Shown here piece by piece: positions 1 to 6,432 of a stretch of DNA of 8,184 bases. The DNA is taken from the NCBI GenBank assembly GCA_913009285.1, contig CAJVYE010000037.1:1-8184 (forward strand), written 5' to 3'. A program made the position numbers and the translations under genes. Under the pieces are notes generated by a model. The model ran no database searches. It worked only from the letters and a program-made list of their open reading frames with translations, and was not told where the DNA came from. The DNA is from an uncultured Nitrospirota bacterium. Its GTDB lineage: Bacteria; Nitrospinota; Nitrospinia; SZUA-224. Numbering within the stretch: the stretch's first letter is position 1; each line of letters opens with the position of its first letter.

Positions 1-2
1 TT

Positions 3-666
3 TCCTTTGTGGCGGCCGACTCATATCTCGATGAGACCGGCTCCCTGCAGGCTGTGCATGAGCCTTTTTGAGGCGTATCAAAAAATTATTTCCGACAATA
101 CAAATGCTCAAGATGCTGCGGATTATATGACCGATTTTTACAAAAAGTTTAACCAGCCCGATATTCTCTTAATTACTGACCAGACTTCGGCCCACTTTAT
201 AGAGGCCAATGCCATGGCGCAACCAGGCGGCGTTGAGGTTATCAAAAGGGTTGACAATTTTTTCGCCTCTACCAATCATTTCAGGCTCCTTCCCGGCGCT
301 GTCCAGTACAAGAAAAATCACAGCACTTACCTTCGTCTGGAAAAGGCTGAGGCTATTTTGGAAAAAGATACGGACATACAAGGTGTAGTGAACGTGTTGA
401 AGGACCAGTATTTTGGAGAATCCGTCATGTCCATATGTAGGGTTAATAAGATCATTCCGCCCCAAGAGCAACCCTATTTCACCCAGGCAACGGCAATATT
501 TTGTAGTGACAGCAAAAGCGTGAACTGCGCTTATCAAATAAACGGAAACCCGAGAACAAACAAGTTTACGTTTATTCATGACATTTTTGGCGAAGGTGCT
601 CAGCAGCCCGACATCCCTGTTGAAGAAATAGGTAGTGCCTGTGGGAAGATGTTTGGCCTTGTTTAA
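3..666 (+). CDS. C45-like Ntn-hydrolase (acyltransferase/linear amide hydrolase), 5'-truncated and frameshifted
   Basis: This is the C-terminal part of a protein resembling peptidase family C45 / acyl-CoA:6-APA acyltransferase-like Ntn hydrolases, which process amide bonds with an N-terminal nucleophile Cys. Visible family-like segments are ITDQTSAHFIEANA (a D-x-S-x-x-x-x-E type strand), FFASTNHFRLLPG with the conserved Asn-His-Phe, and INGNPRTNKFTFIHDIFG near the end. The nucleophile Cys would lie upstream of the window. Bases 3-68 read in frame 3 as a natural-looking peptide (AADSYLDETGSLQAVHEPF) that then hits TGA at 69-71. From base 70 the coding continues in frame 1 (EAYQKIISDN). One surplus T in the run 65-69 explains this. 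The TTG at 7 opens a frame-1 stretch rich in Arg, Pro and Cys that looks non-coding, so it is not the real start. The stop is TAA at 664-666. Substrate is unknown. Family assignment is from memory of motifs and moderately sure. Confidence 0.6.
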   Translation, partial: PLWRPTHISMRPAPCRLCMSLFEAYQKIISDNTNAQDAADYMTDFYKKFNQPDILLITDQTSAHFIEANAMAQPGGVEVIKRVDNFFASTNHFRLLPGAVQYKKNHSTYLRLEKAEAILEKDTDIQGVVNVLKDQYFGESVMSICRVNKIIPPQEQPYFTQATAIFCSDSKSVNCAYQINGNPRTNKFTFIHDIFGEGAQQPDIPVEEIGSACGKMFGLV

Positions 667-880
667 ATTGTAGTAGTTCAGACTTGACCTGACAGTTGCC
701 GGTTTTTCAGAAGTGTCTGTCAGCTTAAGTTCAGGCGACTTGTTTTTCAAATGCAGTCCCGGGTATCCCTATCCAGAAAAATTTTGGGGGTTTTGGGATT
801 GAGAAAACCTTATTTTATGGTAATATAACTAATATTTTTAAAAGCAACTTTCTATCTTACTACAAGAGGGAGAATTGGAT
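667..880. other. Intergenic region with imperfect hairpin and putative promoter
   Basis: About 210 bases separate the hydrolase gene from the DoxX gene. A 7-bp inverted repeat (CTGACAG at 689-695 and CTGTCAG at 717-723) extends outward imperfectly. Its 21-base loop contains a T-run, and no T-run follows the stem, so it is not a standard intrinsic terminator. The second half (about 781-840) is AT-rich and carries the promoter candidate listed separately. No open frame on either strand looks like a gene. Confidence 0.5.
799..826 (+). promoter_or_regulatory. Putative sigma70-type promoter of the doxX gene
   Basis: TTGAGA at 799-804 matches 5 of 6 of the -35 consensus. It is followed after 16 bases by TAATAT at 821-826, preceded by TGg at 818-820 as in an extended -10. 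An alternative -10, TATAAC at 824-829, would have a 19-base spacer. The start site would be near 833, leaving a leader of roughly 48 bases. The call rests on motif match only in AT-rich DNA. Confidence 0.3.
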
Positions 881-1279
881 ATGCAAAATTTTCTGGATCG
901 TTATAAGGATTTAGGTCTTCTTTTGCTGCGTGTAGGGCTCGGCATCGCCTTTCTGTTCCACGGTGTACCGAAGATAATGAGCGGTCCGGAAAAATGGAAG
1001 GCCCTGGGCGGAGCCATGGGTATGCTTGGCATTACTTTCGTACCGGTCTTCTGGGGGTTTATGGCTGCGCTCTCAGAGGCGGCAGGCGGCGCCCTTTTGA
1101 TTCTCGGTCTCTTTTTCAGGCCAGCGTGCATTTTACTGGCCTGCACCATGGCTGTGGCCCTAACTATGCACATCGGCAAAGGGGATCCTTTTGCAGTCTA
1201 CTCCCATTCCCTTGAAGATGGAATTGTCTTTCTATCCCTGATCCTCATAGGTCCGGGTAAATATGTGCTGAAATCCTGA
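881..1279 (+). CDS. DoxX-family integral membrane protein
   Basis: This 132-residue inner-membrane protein of the DoxX/DoxD-like family has about four hydrophobic helices (roughly residues 9-27, 55-78, 80-98 and 112-126). The family signature is visible in helix 1, where Arg17 is followed by Gly-rich LGIAFLFHG and Lys31, and in helix 2 with LSEAAGGALLILGL. The length is typical. DoxX proteins have been linked to redox or thiol stress and to quinone-linked oxidoreductases, but most are uncharacterised and nothing here fixes the role. The start is taken as ATG 881 because the ribosome site AGAGGGA (865-871) is 9 bases upstream of it. The in-frame TTG at 875 would be only 3 bases from that site. 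A 42-base gap leads to the regulator gene on the same strand, so co-transcription is plausible. Confidence 0.85.
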   Translation: MQNFLDRYKDLGLLLLRVGLGIAFLFHGVPKIMSGPEKWKALGGAMGMLGITFVPVFWGFMAALSEAAGGALLILGLFFRPACILLACTMAVALTMHIGKGDPFAVYSHSLEDGIVFLSLILIGPGKYVLKS

Positions 1280-1321
1280 AGATAGATTGCCCACACAAAA
1301 GGTGCAAACAGGGGTAATTAT

Positions 1322-1639
1322 TTGAAAAAGAAATCTAAAGAGCCTTTCATACCTGCTGAAAGGCAGAAGACCATCCGTAAGGAGATAATCTTAGTTCTGG
1401 AGGGCCGGACCCTATCAGCAAAGGAGATATCCGGTGAAGTAGGGGTTTCTGAGAAAGAGGTGTACGAACATCTTCAGCATATCCTGAAGACTCGTAAAAG
1501 AGAGTATGCCCTCAAAATTTCACCTGCAGAATGCAAGAAATGCGGTTTTGTTTTCAGAAAAAGGGATAAGCTTAAAAAGCCGGGGAGGTGCCCTATATGC
1601 CGTAGTGAATCAATACTTGATCCGTTCTTTTCTTCTTAG
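1322..1639 (+). CDS. Small predicted transcriptional regulator, winged HTH plus zinc ribbon
   Basis: This 105-residue protein has a basic N-terminus and then a winged-helix-like region at about residues 17-60. In it, LSAKEISGEVGVSEKEVYEH is a typical HTH with the recognition helix near 42-55. A C-terminal zinc ribbon has Cys71-x2-Cys74 and Cys90-x2-Cys93. This matches the COG3357-type architecture (HTH fused to Zn ribbon), known in archaea and some deltaproteobacteria as a predicted regulator with unknown targets. The only sensible start is TTG at 1322: AGGGG at 1310-1314 is 7 bases upstream, and there is no later ATG before the HTH. It lies between doxX and the symporter gene on the same strand, so it could regulate either, but no operator is visible. 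The domain call is fairly sure and the function is open. Confidence 0.75.
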   Translation: MKKKSKEPFIPAERQKTIRKEIILVLEGRTLSAKEISGEVGVSEKEVYEHLQHILKTRKREYALKISPAECKKCGFVFRKRDKLKKPGRCPICRSESILDPFFSS

Positions 1640-1703
1640 GTACTGCGCAGAAATAACTTAACTGAATTTATGGCCGTCCAGAGTATAAACCAGAGGGGTT
1701 TTC

Positions 1704-3005
1704 ATGGTAAGAAAGTTATTGGAACTGAAGTTGCATTGGCAAATCCTCATCGCCCTTGCCTGTGCGGTGATGGCGGGCGCAGCCACGTCTATGGAGACCC
1801 GTATCCTGGGTGTTTCTCTCTACAGCATTTATGAATTTTTCGGCACGTTGTTCCTTAATGCCTTGAGGATGCTCATTGTGCCGCTCATCGCTTCGTCCAT
1901 TATTACGGGCATGGCGGGCGCCAGTCAGTCCAGTGCATTTGGGCGGCTTGGTGGAAAGACCTTGTTTTACTATTTAAGTACCAGTTTGATAGCGATCCTC
2001 ACTGGCTTGTTGATGGTAAATTTGTTTGTACCGGGTATCGTAGATGGTATACCTGCCAAGGAGATTATCGGACTCAGTGCGGATACTGATGCACTTTTAG
2101 CCAAAACCCAGGGCCGGGGTGCTGCTGATATTGCACAGATTTTCCTGCGTATGGTGCCCACAAACATTGTCGCAGCAGCGGCCAATGGCCAGTTGCTTGG
2201 CCTGATTTTTTTCTGCCTGTTGTTCGGGTTCTTTGTAACCAAGGTTCACGATCGTTATACCGAGGTCATGGTGGACTTCTGGCAGGGAATTTTTGAAGTC
2301 ATGATGCGCATCACAGACTGGGTGATGAAATTTGCGCCCTTGGGTGTCTTCGCACTAGTCGCTAAAGTGGTTACCGCTACGGGGCTGGCCGCCTTCCAGC
2401 CCCTGGCCTGGTTTATGATCACTGTGCTGGCGGCCTTGGCAACCCATGTATTTGTTACCTTGCCGATTCTGCTTAAGGTTATTGGGGGTGTGAATCCCAT
2501 ACGTCAATATCGCGCCATGGCACCTGCATTGCTGACAGCGTTTTCAACGGCATCTTCTTCAGCTACCTTGCCCCTGACGATGGAGTGTGTAGAAAAAAAT
2601 GCAGGCGTATCGAACCGTACGACCAGCTTTGTATTACCGCTGGGTGCCACAGTAAATATGGATGGGACGGCACTGTATGAGTGCGTCGCCGCAATGTTTA
2701 TTGCCCAGGCCTATGGTCTCGATCTGTCCTTTGTCACGCAATTCACCATCGTCCTTGTCGCGTTATTGACCTCCATCGGCGTAGCGGGTATCCCGGCCGC
2801 ATCGCTCGTCGCCATTGTGGTCATCCTTGCCGCCATTGGTTTGCCGGCGGAAGGCATCGGTCTTATCCTGGCGGTCGGTCGGGTGTTGGATATGTGTCGT
2901 ACCAGTGTCAATGTCTTCAGTGATTCCTGTGGGGCTGTTATTATAGGTCGCAGCGAAGGGGAACCGGATATTCTGCCTGATCCCCGATATAAGGAGGAGC
3001 AATAG
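1704..3005 (+). CDS. Dicarboxylate/amino acid:cation symporter (DAACS/SDF family)
   Basis: A full-length 433-residue inner-membrane secondary transporter of the GltP/DctA/GltPh family takes up acidic amino acids or C4-dicarboxylates with Na+ or H+. Landmarks are the serine-rich HP1 tip STASSSATLP (281-290), the TM7 cation motif NMDGT (318-322), the HP2 tip GVAGIPAAS (359-367) and TM8 VLDMCRTSVNVFSD (394-407). Asp396, Arg399, Thr400, Asn403 and Asp407 correspond to GltPh Asp394, Arg397, Thr398, Asn401 and Asp405. The Arg in TM8 suggests an acidic substrate, but substrate and coupling ion cannot be fixed. The position equivalent to GltPh Asp390 is Gly392 here, which is unusual. The ATG at 1704 has AGAGGGG at 1692-1698, 5 bases upstream. 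Codon use is distinct: 13 of 15 Arg codons are CGN, unlike genes to the right, which may indicate transfer. Confidence 0.92.
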   Translation: MVRKLLELKLHWQILIALACAVMAGAATSMETRILGVSLYSIYEFFGTLFLNALRMLIVPLIASSIITGMAGASQSSAFGRLGGKTLFYYLSTSLIAILTGLLMVNLFVPGIVDGIPAKEIIGLSADTDALLAKTQGRGAADIAQIFLRMVPTNIVAAAANGQLLGLIFFCLLFGFFVTKVHDRYTEVMVDFWQGIFEVMMRITDWVMKFAPLGVFALVAKVVTATGLAAFQPLAWFMITVLAALATHVFVTLPILLKVIGGVNPIRQYRAMAPALLTAFSTASSSATLPLTMECVEKNAGVSNRTTSFVLPLGATVNMDGTALYECVAAMFIAQAYGLDLSFVTQFTIVLVALLTSIGVAGIPAASLVAIVVILAAIGLPAEGIGLILAVGRVLDMCRTSVNVFSDSCGAVIIGRSEGEPDILPDPRYKEEQ

Positions 3006-3023
3006 GATCTCAATAGTCTCCTG

Positions 3024-3054
3024 AAAAAACCTTCAGCGTATCCGGAGAGCTGAA
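3024..3054 (-). terminator. Weak intrinsic terminator candidate for the PgaB-like gene
   Basis: The inverted repeat TTCAGC (3032-3037) and GCTGAA (3049-3054) has an 11-base loop. Read on the minus strand, the hairpin is followed by GG and then six T residues (complement of the A-run 3024-3029). The stem is short and half AT, and the site is about 215 bases past the stop of the minus-strand gene. On the plus strand there is no T-run after the stem, so it would act one way only. Confidence 0.3.
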
Positions 3055-3177
3055 AAAAAGAAGCTGAGCAGGTAAGCAGAGGTTGCCGACCATTAAAAAC
3101 CAAAGAGTTATATTAAACCTTATAGAACGGGTGTCGCTCGAAAAAAAATTATCCTAACAGAATTTCAGCATTCGTAG

Positions 3178-3231
3178 TGATGATGGAGCCCACCAACTTT
3201 GGGAGTTTAAAGGATTTAACACTCATCATCA
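3178..3231 (+). other. Potential three-stem RNA fold in the intergenic region
   Basis: An outer stem TGATGAT (3178-3184) pairs with ATCATCA (3225-3231). Inside it, CCCA (3189-3192) pairs with TGGG (3200-3203) around a 7-base loop. GAGTTTAAA (3203-3211) pairs with TTTAACACTC (3215-3224), with one bulged C and a GGA loop; base 3203 is shared by the two inner stems. No T-run follows and no gene lies directly downstream on this strand, so a cis-regulatory role is doubtful. It may be chance. Confidence 0.2.
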
Positions 3232-3269
3232 TCCCTGCCATATACGCTATAATAAAAGAAAGAAGATTA

Positions 3270-4478
3270 TTATGAAGATCGTGGTAGGTAGTACTTTCTT
3301 ATCACCTTTAATGGGGGATGTTTTGTTACAGGGGTGAATGCAAGACTCACCCTCCCCTGGCTGGTAATAGATTTAAAAACCTTATCTATCTCACGATTGG
3401 GGATAGGGGCATTGGTATCCCAGTCAACAACCTGGATCTTAATCAGGATCTTATTTGGATTATCTATCAGATCAATCAGCCTGGTGGTCATATTCTTCAG
3501 AAATATATAGAGATCATTATTGGACAACTGTAATTCCTTCTTGATCTGACGGTGATATGCCATAACTGAGTAATAGTCGAAGCCATATTTTAATGTTGCA
3601 TTTATGTCCTGAGATAGCCATGCGAGGGCATTCTTGGGGTCGGTTATGGTCTCGTAATATAGATTCAGGGCAAATTTAACATCCGGATTTACATCCCGGG
3701 CAGATTTCATCATGATCTCTACCAGCTTTAATATCTGACGGTTTTTCCATTTAGCCCATCTCCAGAACTTCGGGGTATAGTTTGATACAAAGTATTTCCC
3801 TGATTTTTCATATATACCGCGAAACATATCATGGGGATTGATCCTATAACCCGACTCTAGAAGATAGAGATTAGCTGCCTCCTGGCTGTATCCCTCTGTA
3901 TGTCTTAAGACCAGGTCGTCCTGGAAGAGGATACCATCGATATCATAAGCAGCAAGATCGGTGTAGATATCCCTGAGATACCTCTGCACCTCTTTATTAA
4001 AGATATTGAGCCCCTTTGTCGGTTTTATCCCTCCTGACTCTATGTCGTATTTATAGCCTCTAAGATCTGGCTTTTCGTATATCTTCCAATCGCAACGTCG
4101 TGTTGTCATCCATGCGAATATCTTCATTTTGTTACGATGGGTAATCTTCACCAGCTCTCCTAAGATATCATCCACAACAGGGGCATGAGAGGTCTTAAAA
4201 TAGACACCCACCTTATTTTTCCTTTTAGCAAAGGAATAAAAACTATCACCATTATTCTGAAATACCCTTACAATAATGGTATCTACCCCTGATCTCTTCA
4301 TCTCTTTTATCTTATTTTCTACCTCATCTAATGTTTTGCACTTAAAGGTAGGGACCTGTGCTGCATGGATAGAAGGGGGTATATCCAGAGAGGGAGTGAT
4401 AATGCCTGAATCAGCGAGATTACTGACCGGTATAATGAGAAGAGAGATTAATATGATTATTAAAATCTTTATATTCAT
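3270..4478 (-). CDS. Secreted PgaB C-terminal-like glycoside hydrolase (GHL13/GH153-type)
   Basis: This 402-residue protein has an N-terminal signal or anchor (hydrophobic residues 4-19, no lipobox Cys) and a single (beta/alpha)-barrel-like domain resembling the C-terminal half of PgaB, which binds and cleaves partly deacetylated poly-beta-1,6-GlcNAc. PgaB-like blocks are DGILFQDD (181-188, containing the acidic pair expected to be catalytic), FALNLYYETITDP with AWLSQ (269-289), YYSVMAYHRQ (302-311) and KIQVVDWDTNAPIP (347-360). The N-terminal polysaccharide deacetylase domain of PgaB is absent, and no pgaA, pgaC or pgaD is next to it. The role is therefore inferred as periplasmic or extracellular hydrolysis of an amino-sugar exopolysaccharide, substrate unproven. 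The start ATG (complement of 4476-4478) lacks a clear ribosome site. A good promoter match lies just upstream. It is divergent from pdxA and convergent with the symporter gene. Confidence 0.8.
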   Translation of the reverse strand: MNIKILIIILISLLIIPVSNLADSGIITPSLDIPPSIHAAQVPTFKCKTLDEVENKIKEMKRSGVDTIIVRVFQNNGDSFYSFAKRKNKVGVYFKTSHAPVVDDILGELVKITHRNKMKIFAWMTTRRCDWKIYEKPDLRGYKYDIESGGIKPTKGLNIFNKEVQRYLRDIYTDLAAYDIDGILFQDDLVLRHTEGYSQEAANLYLLESGYRINPHDMFRGIYEKSGKYFVSNYTPKFWRWAKWKNRQILKLVEIMMKSARDVNPDVKFALNLYYETITDPKNALAWLSQDINATLKYGFDYYSVMAYHRQIKKELQLSNNDLYIFLKNMTTRLIDLIDNPNKILIKIQVVDWDTNAPIPNREIDKVFKSITSQGRVSLAFTPVTKHPPLKVIRKYYLPRSS

Positions 4479-4643
4479 TGTGTTAAAAGCAGAATGTTCA
4501 AATTAAAATCACCATTATATCAAAGATAATGTATAAAATACAATTTTTTTTTTAAAAATCTCTGAATTATTGTAATATATTTATTGTTAGTACATTAATA
4601 ATGACCCGGGTTTAAAAAATATTTTTAATTGAGGTTTTATCCC
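4479..4643. other. Divergent AT-rich promoter region
   Basis: These 165 bases between the divergent PgaB-like gene and pdxA are very AT-rich, with a T-run at 4544-4553. They hold the minus-strand promoter listed separately. For pdxA only weak matches were seen: TTGTAA at 4570-4575 with TACATT at 4591-4596 at a short 15-base spacing. An AT-only inverted repeat, TTAAAAA and TTTTTAA, lies at about 4612-4628 just before the pdxA ribosome site. Confidence 0.45.
4514..4543 (-). promoter_or_regulatory. Putative sigma70-type promoter of the PgaB-like gene
   Basis: On the minus strand a perfect -10 TATAAT (complement of 4514-4519) is preceded, after an 18-base spacer, by TTGTAT (complement of 4538-4543), which matches 3 of 6 of the -35 consensus. 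The transcript would start near 4507, leaving about a 29-base leader before the ATG at 4478. Position and -10 quality support the call, but the AT-rich surroundings raise the chance of coincidence. Confidence 0.45.
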
Positions 4644-5642
4644 ATGACAAGACTCCCCATCATTGCTATAACAATGGGTGATCCTGCGGGCATTGGCCCT
4701 GAAATCATACTTAAGGCAGGAAAAAAGGATATCTTTAAATTCTGTACCCCGCTAATTGTAGGTGATTACAGGTTTTTGGAGAGACTGAGTAAGAGATTTA
4801 ATATACCTGTAACGATCTGTAAGGTACAGAGGATAGATGAGATATCTGCCCTAAATGAGAGTTTGCATGTCCTTGATCTTCACAACATAGATTATGATAA
4901 GGTTGAGGAGGGAAAGGTAAACAGGTTGACAGGAAAGGCATCAGTGGAATATATCACAAAGGCTACTAATCTTGTCTTGAAAGGAGAGGTTGATGCCATT
5001 ACTACTGCGCCTATAAATAAAGAAGGCCTCCATTTGGCTGGTTATTCCTATGCAGGTCATACCGAGCTCCTATCAGAACTTACCAGGACCAAGGATTATG
5101 CCATGATGCTTGTGGGTGGGGATATCAGGGTGGTACTTGTCACAATTCATACTCCTCTGAGAGATGTGAGTGATATGATAAAGAAGGAAAGGATAATGAG
5201 GATAATCCGATTGACTCATTCTTCCCTTAAGTCATTCGGGATAATGGCCCCGCATATTGCTGTCTCTGCACTGAATCCGCATGGTGGAGAGGGGGGGATA
5301 TTCGGGAATGAGGAGATTACAGAGATAATCCCGGCTATAAAGGAGACCCGTTCAAAAGGGATAGATATAGAGGGGCCGTTCCCAGCAGATACCTTATTTA
5401 CACCTGCTAAGAGAGAGGGGTTTGATGCAGTGATCGTGATGTATCATGATCAGGGGTTGATCCCGATAAAAATGGCCTCCTTTGGAAAAGGTGTGAATGT
5501 TACACTTGGACTTCCGGTCATACGGACATCAGTAGATCATGGGACAGCTTATGATATAGCTGGTAAGGGGGTAGCAGATCCATCGAGCCTCATAGAGGCA
5601 TTAAGATTAGCTGCAAGGTTGGTGCATGCGAAACTCAGTTAA
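4644..5642 (+). CDS. pdxA: 4-hydroxythreonine-4-phosphate dehydrogenase PdxA
   Basis: This cytosolic enzyme of DXP-dependent vitamin B6 synthesis oxidises 4-phosphohydroxy-L-threonine with NAD(P)+. The product decarboxylates and is joined to deoxyxylulose 5-phosphate by PdxJ. The 332 residues are close to the usual 330. Family blocks are ITMGDPAGIGPEI (9-21), TAPINKEGL with AGHTELL (121-143), ALNPHGGEGG (209-218), GPFPADTLF (244-252), VMYHDQGLIPIKM (265-277) and the C-terminal LPVIRTSVDHGTAYDIAGKG. The three metal-binding histidines are at 169, 213 and 268, matching E. coli 166, 211 and 266; His139 matches the substrate-binding His136. ATG 4644 is chosen because GAGG (4631-4634) is 9 bases upstream; the in-frame TTG at 4629 overlaps that site region. 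The 3' end overlaps rsmA by 17 bases, a common pdxA-rsmA arrangement implying translational coupling. 14 of 17 Arg codons are AGA or AGG. pdxJ is not in this window. Confidence 0.95.
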   Translation: MTRLPIIAITMGDPAGIGPEIILKAGKKDIFKFCTPLIVGDYRFLERLSKRFNIPVTICKVQRIDEISALNESLHVLDLHNIDYDKVEEGKVNRLTGKASVEYITKATNLVLKGEVDAITTAPINKEGLHLAGYSYAGHTELLSELTRTKDYAMMLVGGDIRVVLVTIHTPLRDVSDMIKKERIMRIIRLTHSSLKSFGIMAPHIAVSALNPHGGEGGIFGNEEITEIIPAIKETRSKGIDIEGPFPADTLFTPAKREGFDAVIVMYHDQGLIPIKMASFGKGVNVTLGLPVIRTSVDHGTAYDIAGKGVADPSSLIEALRLAARLVHAKLS

Positions 5643-6432
5643 GAGATATCCTAAGAAGAGACTCGGCCAGAATTTCCTTGTGGATGATTCTGTGGTAGAG
5701 GATATAATCCGTACAGCAAATCTTGATGAGAATGAGACAATCCTGGAAATAGGTCCAGGGAAAGGGATTCTCACATATGCCCTTGCAAAGAGGGTAAAGA
5801 GGGTAATCGCCCTTGAACTGGATATGGATCTGTGCGGGTTTCTAAATGATCATCTTGCCAGTTTTTCCAATGTTGAGATAATCCATGCTGATGCACTTAC
5901 CTTTGATTACAGAGGATTAAAAGATAGATTTAGGGTAATAGCAAACCTCCCCTATTATATATCCGTACCTATTATAGTTAAACTCCTTGAGAATAAGAAG
6001 ATCATACCAGAGATGCTCCTTATGCTGCAAAAGGAAGTAGCTAATCGAATAACCTCAAAACCAGGTATAAAGGATTATGGTTCCCTCTCTATCTTTGTCC
6101 AGTATTTTTCCAATGTAGAAACAGTAATAAATGTTACTAAGGATTCCTTTAGACCGATACCCAAAGTAGCTTCAGCAGTAGTAAGAATAACACCATTGGC
6201 AAGACCACTGGTAGAGGTAGTGAATGAGGATCTCTTTTTTAGGGTGGTAAAATATGCCTTTGCATTACGCAGAAAGACCCTGAGAAACAGTTTGAAGGCC
6301 CTTAATATTCCTCCTGATAGGTTAAAAGATGCCTTCAGAATTGCAGATGTTGATCCATTAAGGAGAGGAGAGACATTGAGTCTTCAAGAGTTTGCCAATC
6401 TGAGTAATTCATTAGGGACGGATCAGAAATAA
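5626..6432 (+). CDS. rsmA: 16S rRNA (adenine1518-N6/adenine1519-N6)-dimethyltransferase RsmA/KsgA
   Basis: This SAM-dependent methyltransferase dimethylates two adjacent adenosines in the 3' hairpin of 16S rRNA during late 30S assembly; its loss is known to give kasugamycin resistance. The 268 residues are normal length. Motifs are KKRLGQNFLVDD (10-21), SAM-binding ILEIGPGKGILT (39-50), acidic ribose-binding Glu64 in ALELD, HADALTFD (87-94), catalytic NLPYYIS (107-113), QKEVANRI (135-142), YGSLSIFVQYF (151-161) and FRPIPKVASAVVRI (175-188). ATG 5626 lies inside the pdxA 3' end with AAGG (5615-5618) 7 bases upstream, so the genes overlap. The last six residues (LGTDQK) and the TAA come from the left arm of a palindromic repeat starting at 6412. 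The catalytic part is intact, so function should be retained. Confidence 0.95.
   Translation: MRNSVKRYPKKRLGQNFLVDDSVVEDIIRTANLDENETILEIGPGKGILTYALAKRVKRVIALELDMDLCGFLNDHLASFSNVEIIHADALTFDYRGLKDRFRVIANLPYYISVPIIVKLLENKKIIPEMLLMLQKEVANRITSKPGIKDYGSLSIFVQYFSNVETVINVTKDSFRPIPKVASAVVRITPLARPLVEVVNEDLFFRVVKYAFALRRKTLRNSLKALNIPPDRLKDAFRIADVDPLRRGETLSLQEFANLSNSLGTDQK

Larger units (their letters stand above)
3006..3269. other. Convergent intergenic region
   Basis: These 264 bases lie between the 3' ends of the symporter gene (+) and the PgaB-like gene (-). They contain a weak minus-strand terminator candidate (3024-3054), an A-run at 3141-3148 and a structured stretch at 3178-3231. No plausible gene was found on either strand. 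No clear plus-strand terminator for the symporter gene was seen. Arg codon preference changes between the two flanking genes, so this is also where a horizontally acquired segment or an assembly join would have its boundary. Confidence 0.5.

Noticed and set aside
7..69. TTG at base 7 as the true start of the first gene
   Set aside because: The peptide from this start is rich in Arg, Pro, Cys and Met with no family resemblance, whereas frame 3 over the same bases looks coding and joins the downstream protein after one base change.
60..72. Programmed +1 frameshift like that of prfB
   Set aside because: There is no upstream Shine-Dalgarno-like stimulator, C45 genes are not known to be recoded, and a homopolymer error is simpler.
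689..723. Intrinsic terminator after the first gene
   Set aside because: The stem is only 7 bp around a 21-base loop, and the T-run is in the loop instead of after the stem.
169..750. 193-codon open frame on the minus strand
   Set aside because: It is antisense to the C45-like gene, has no recognisable motif and is explained as a shadow of the plus-strand coding region.
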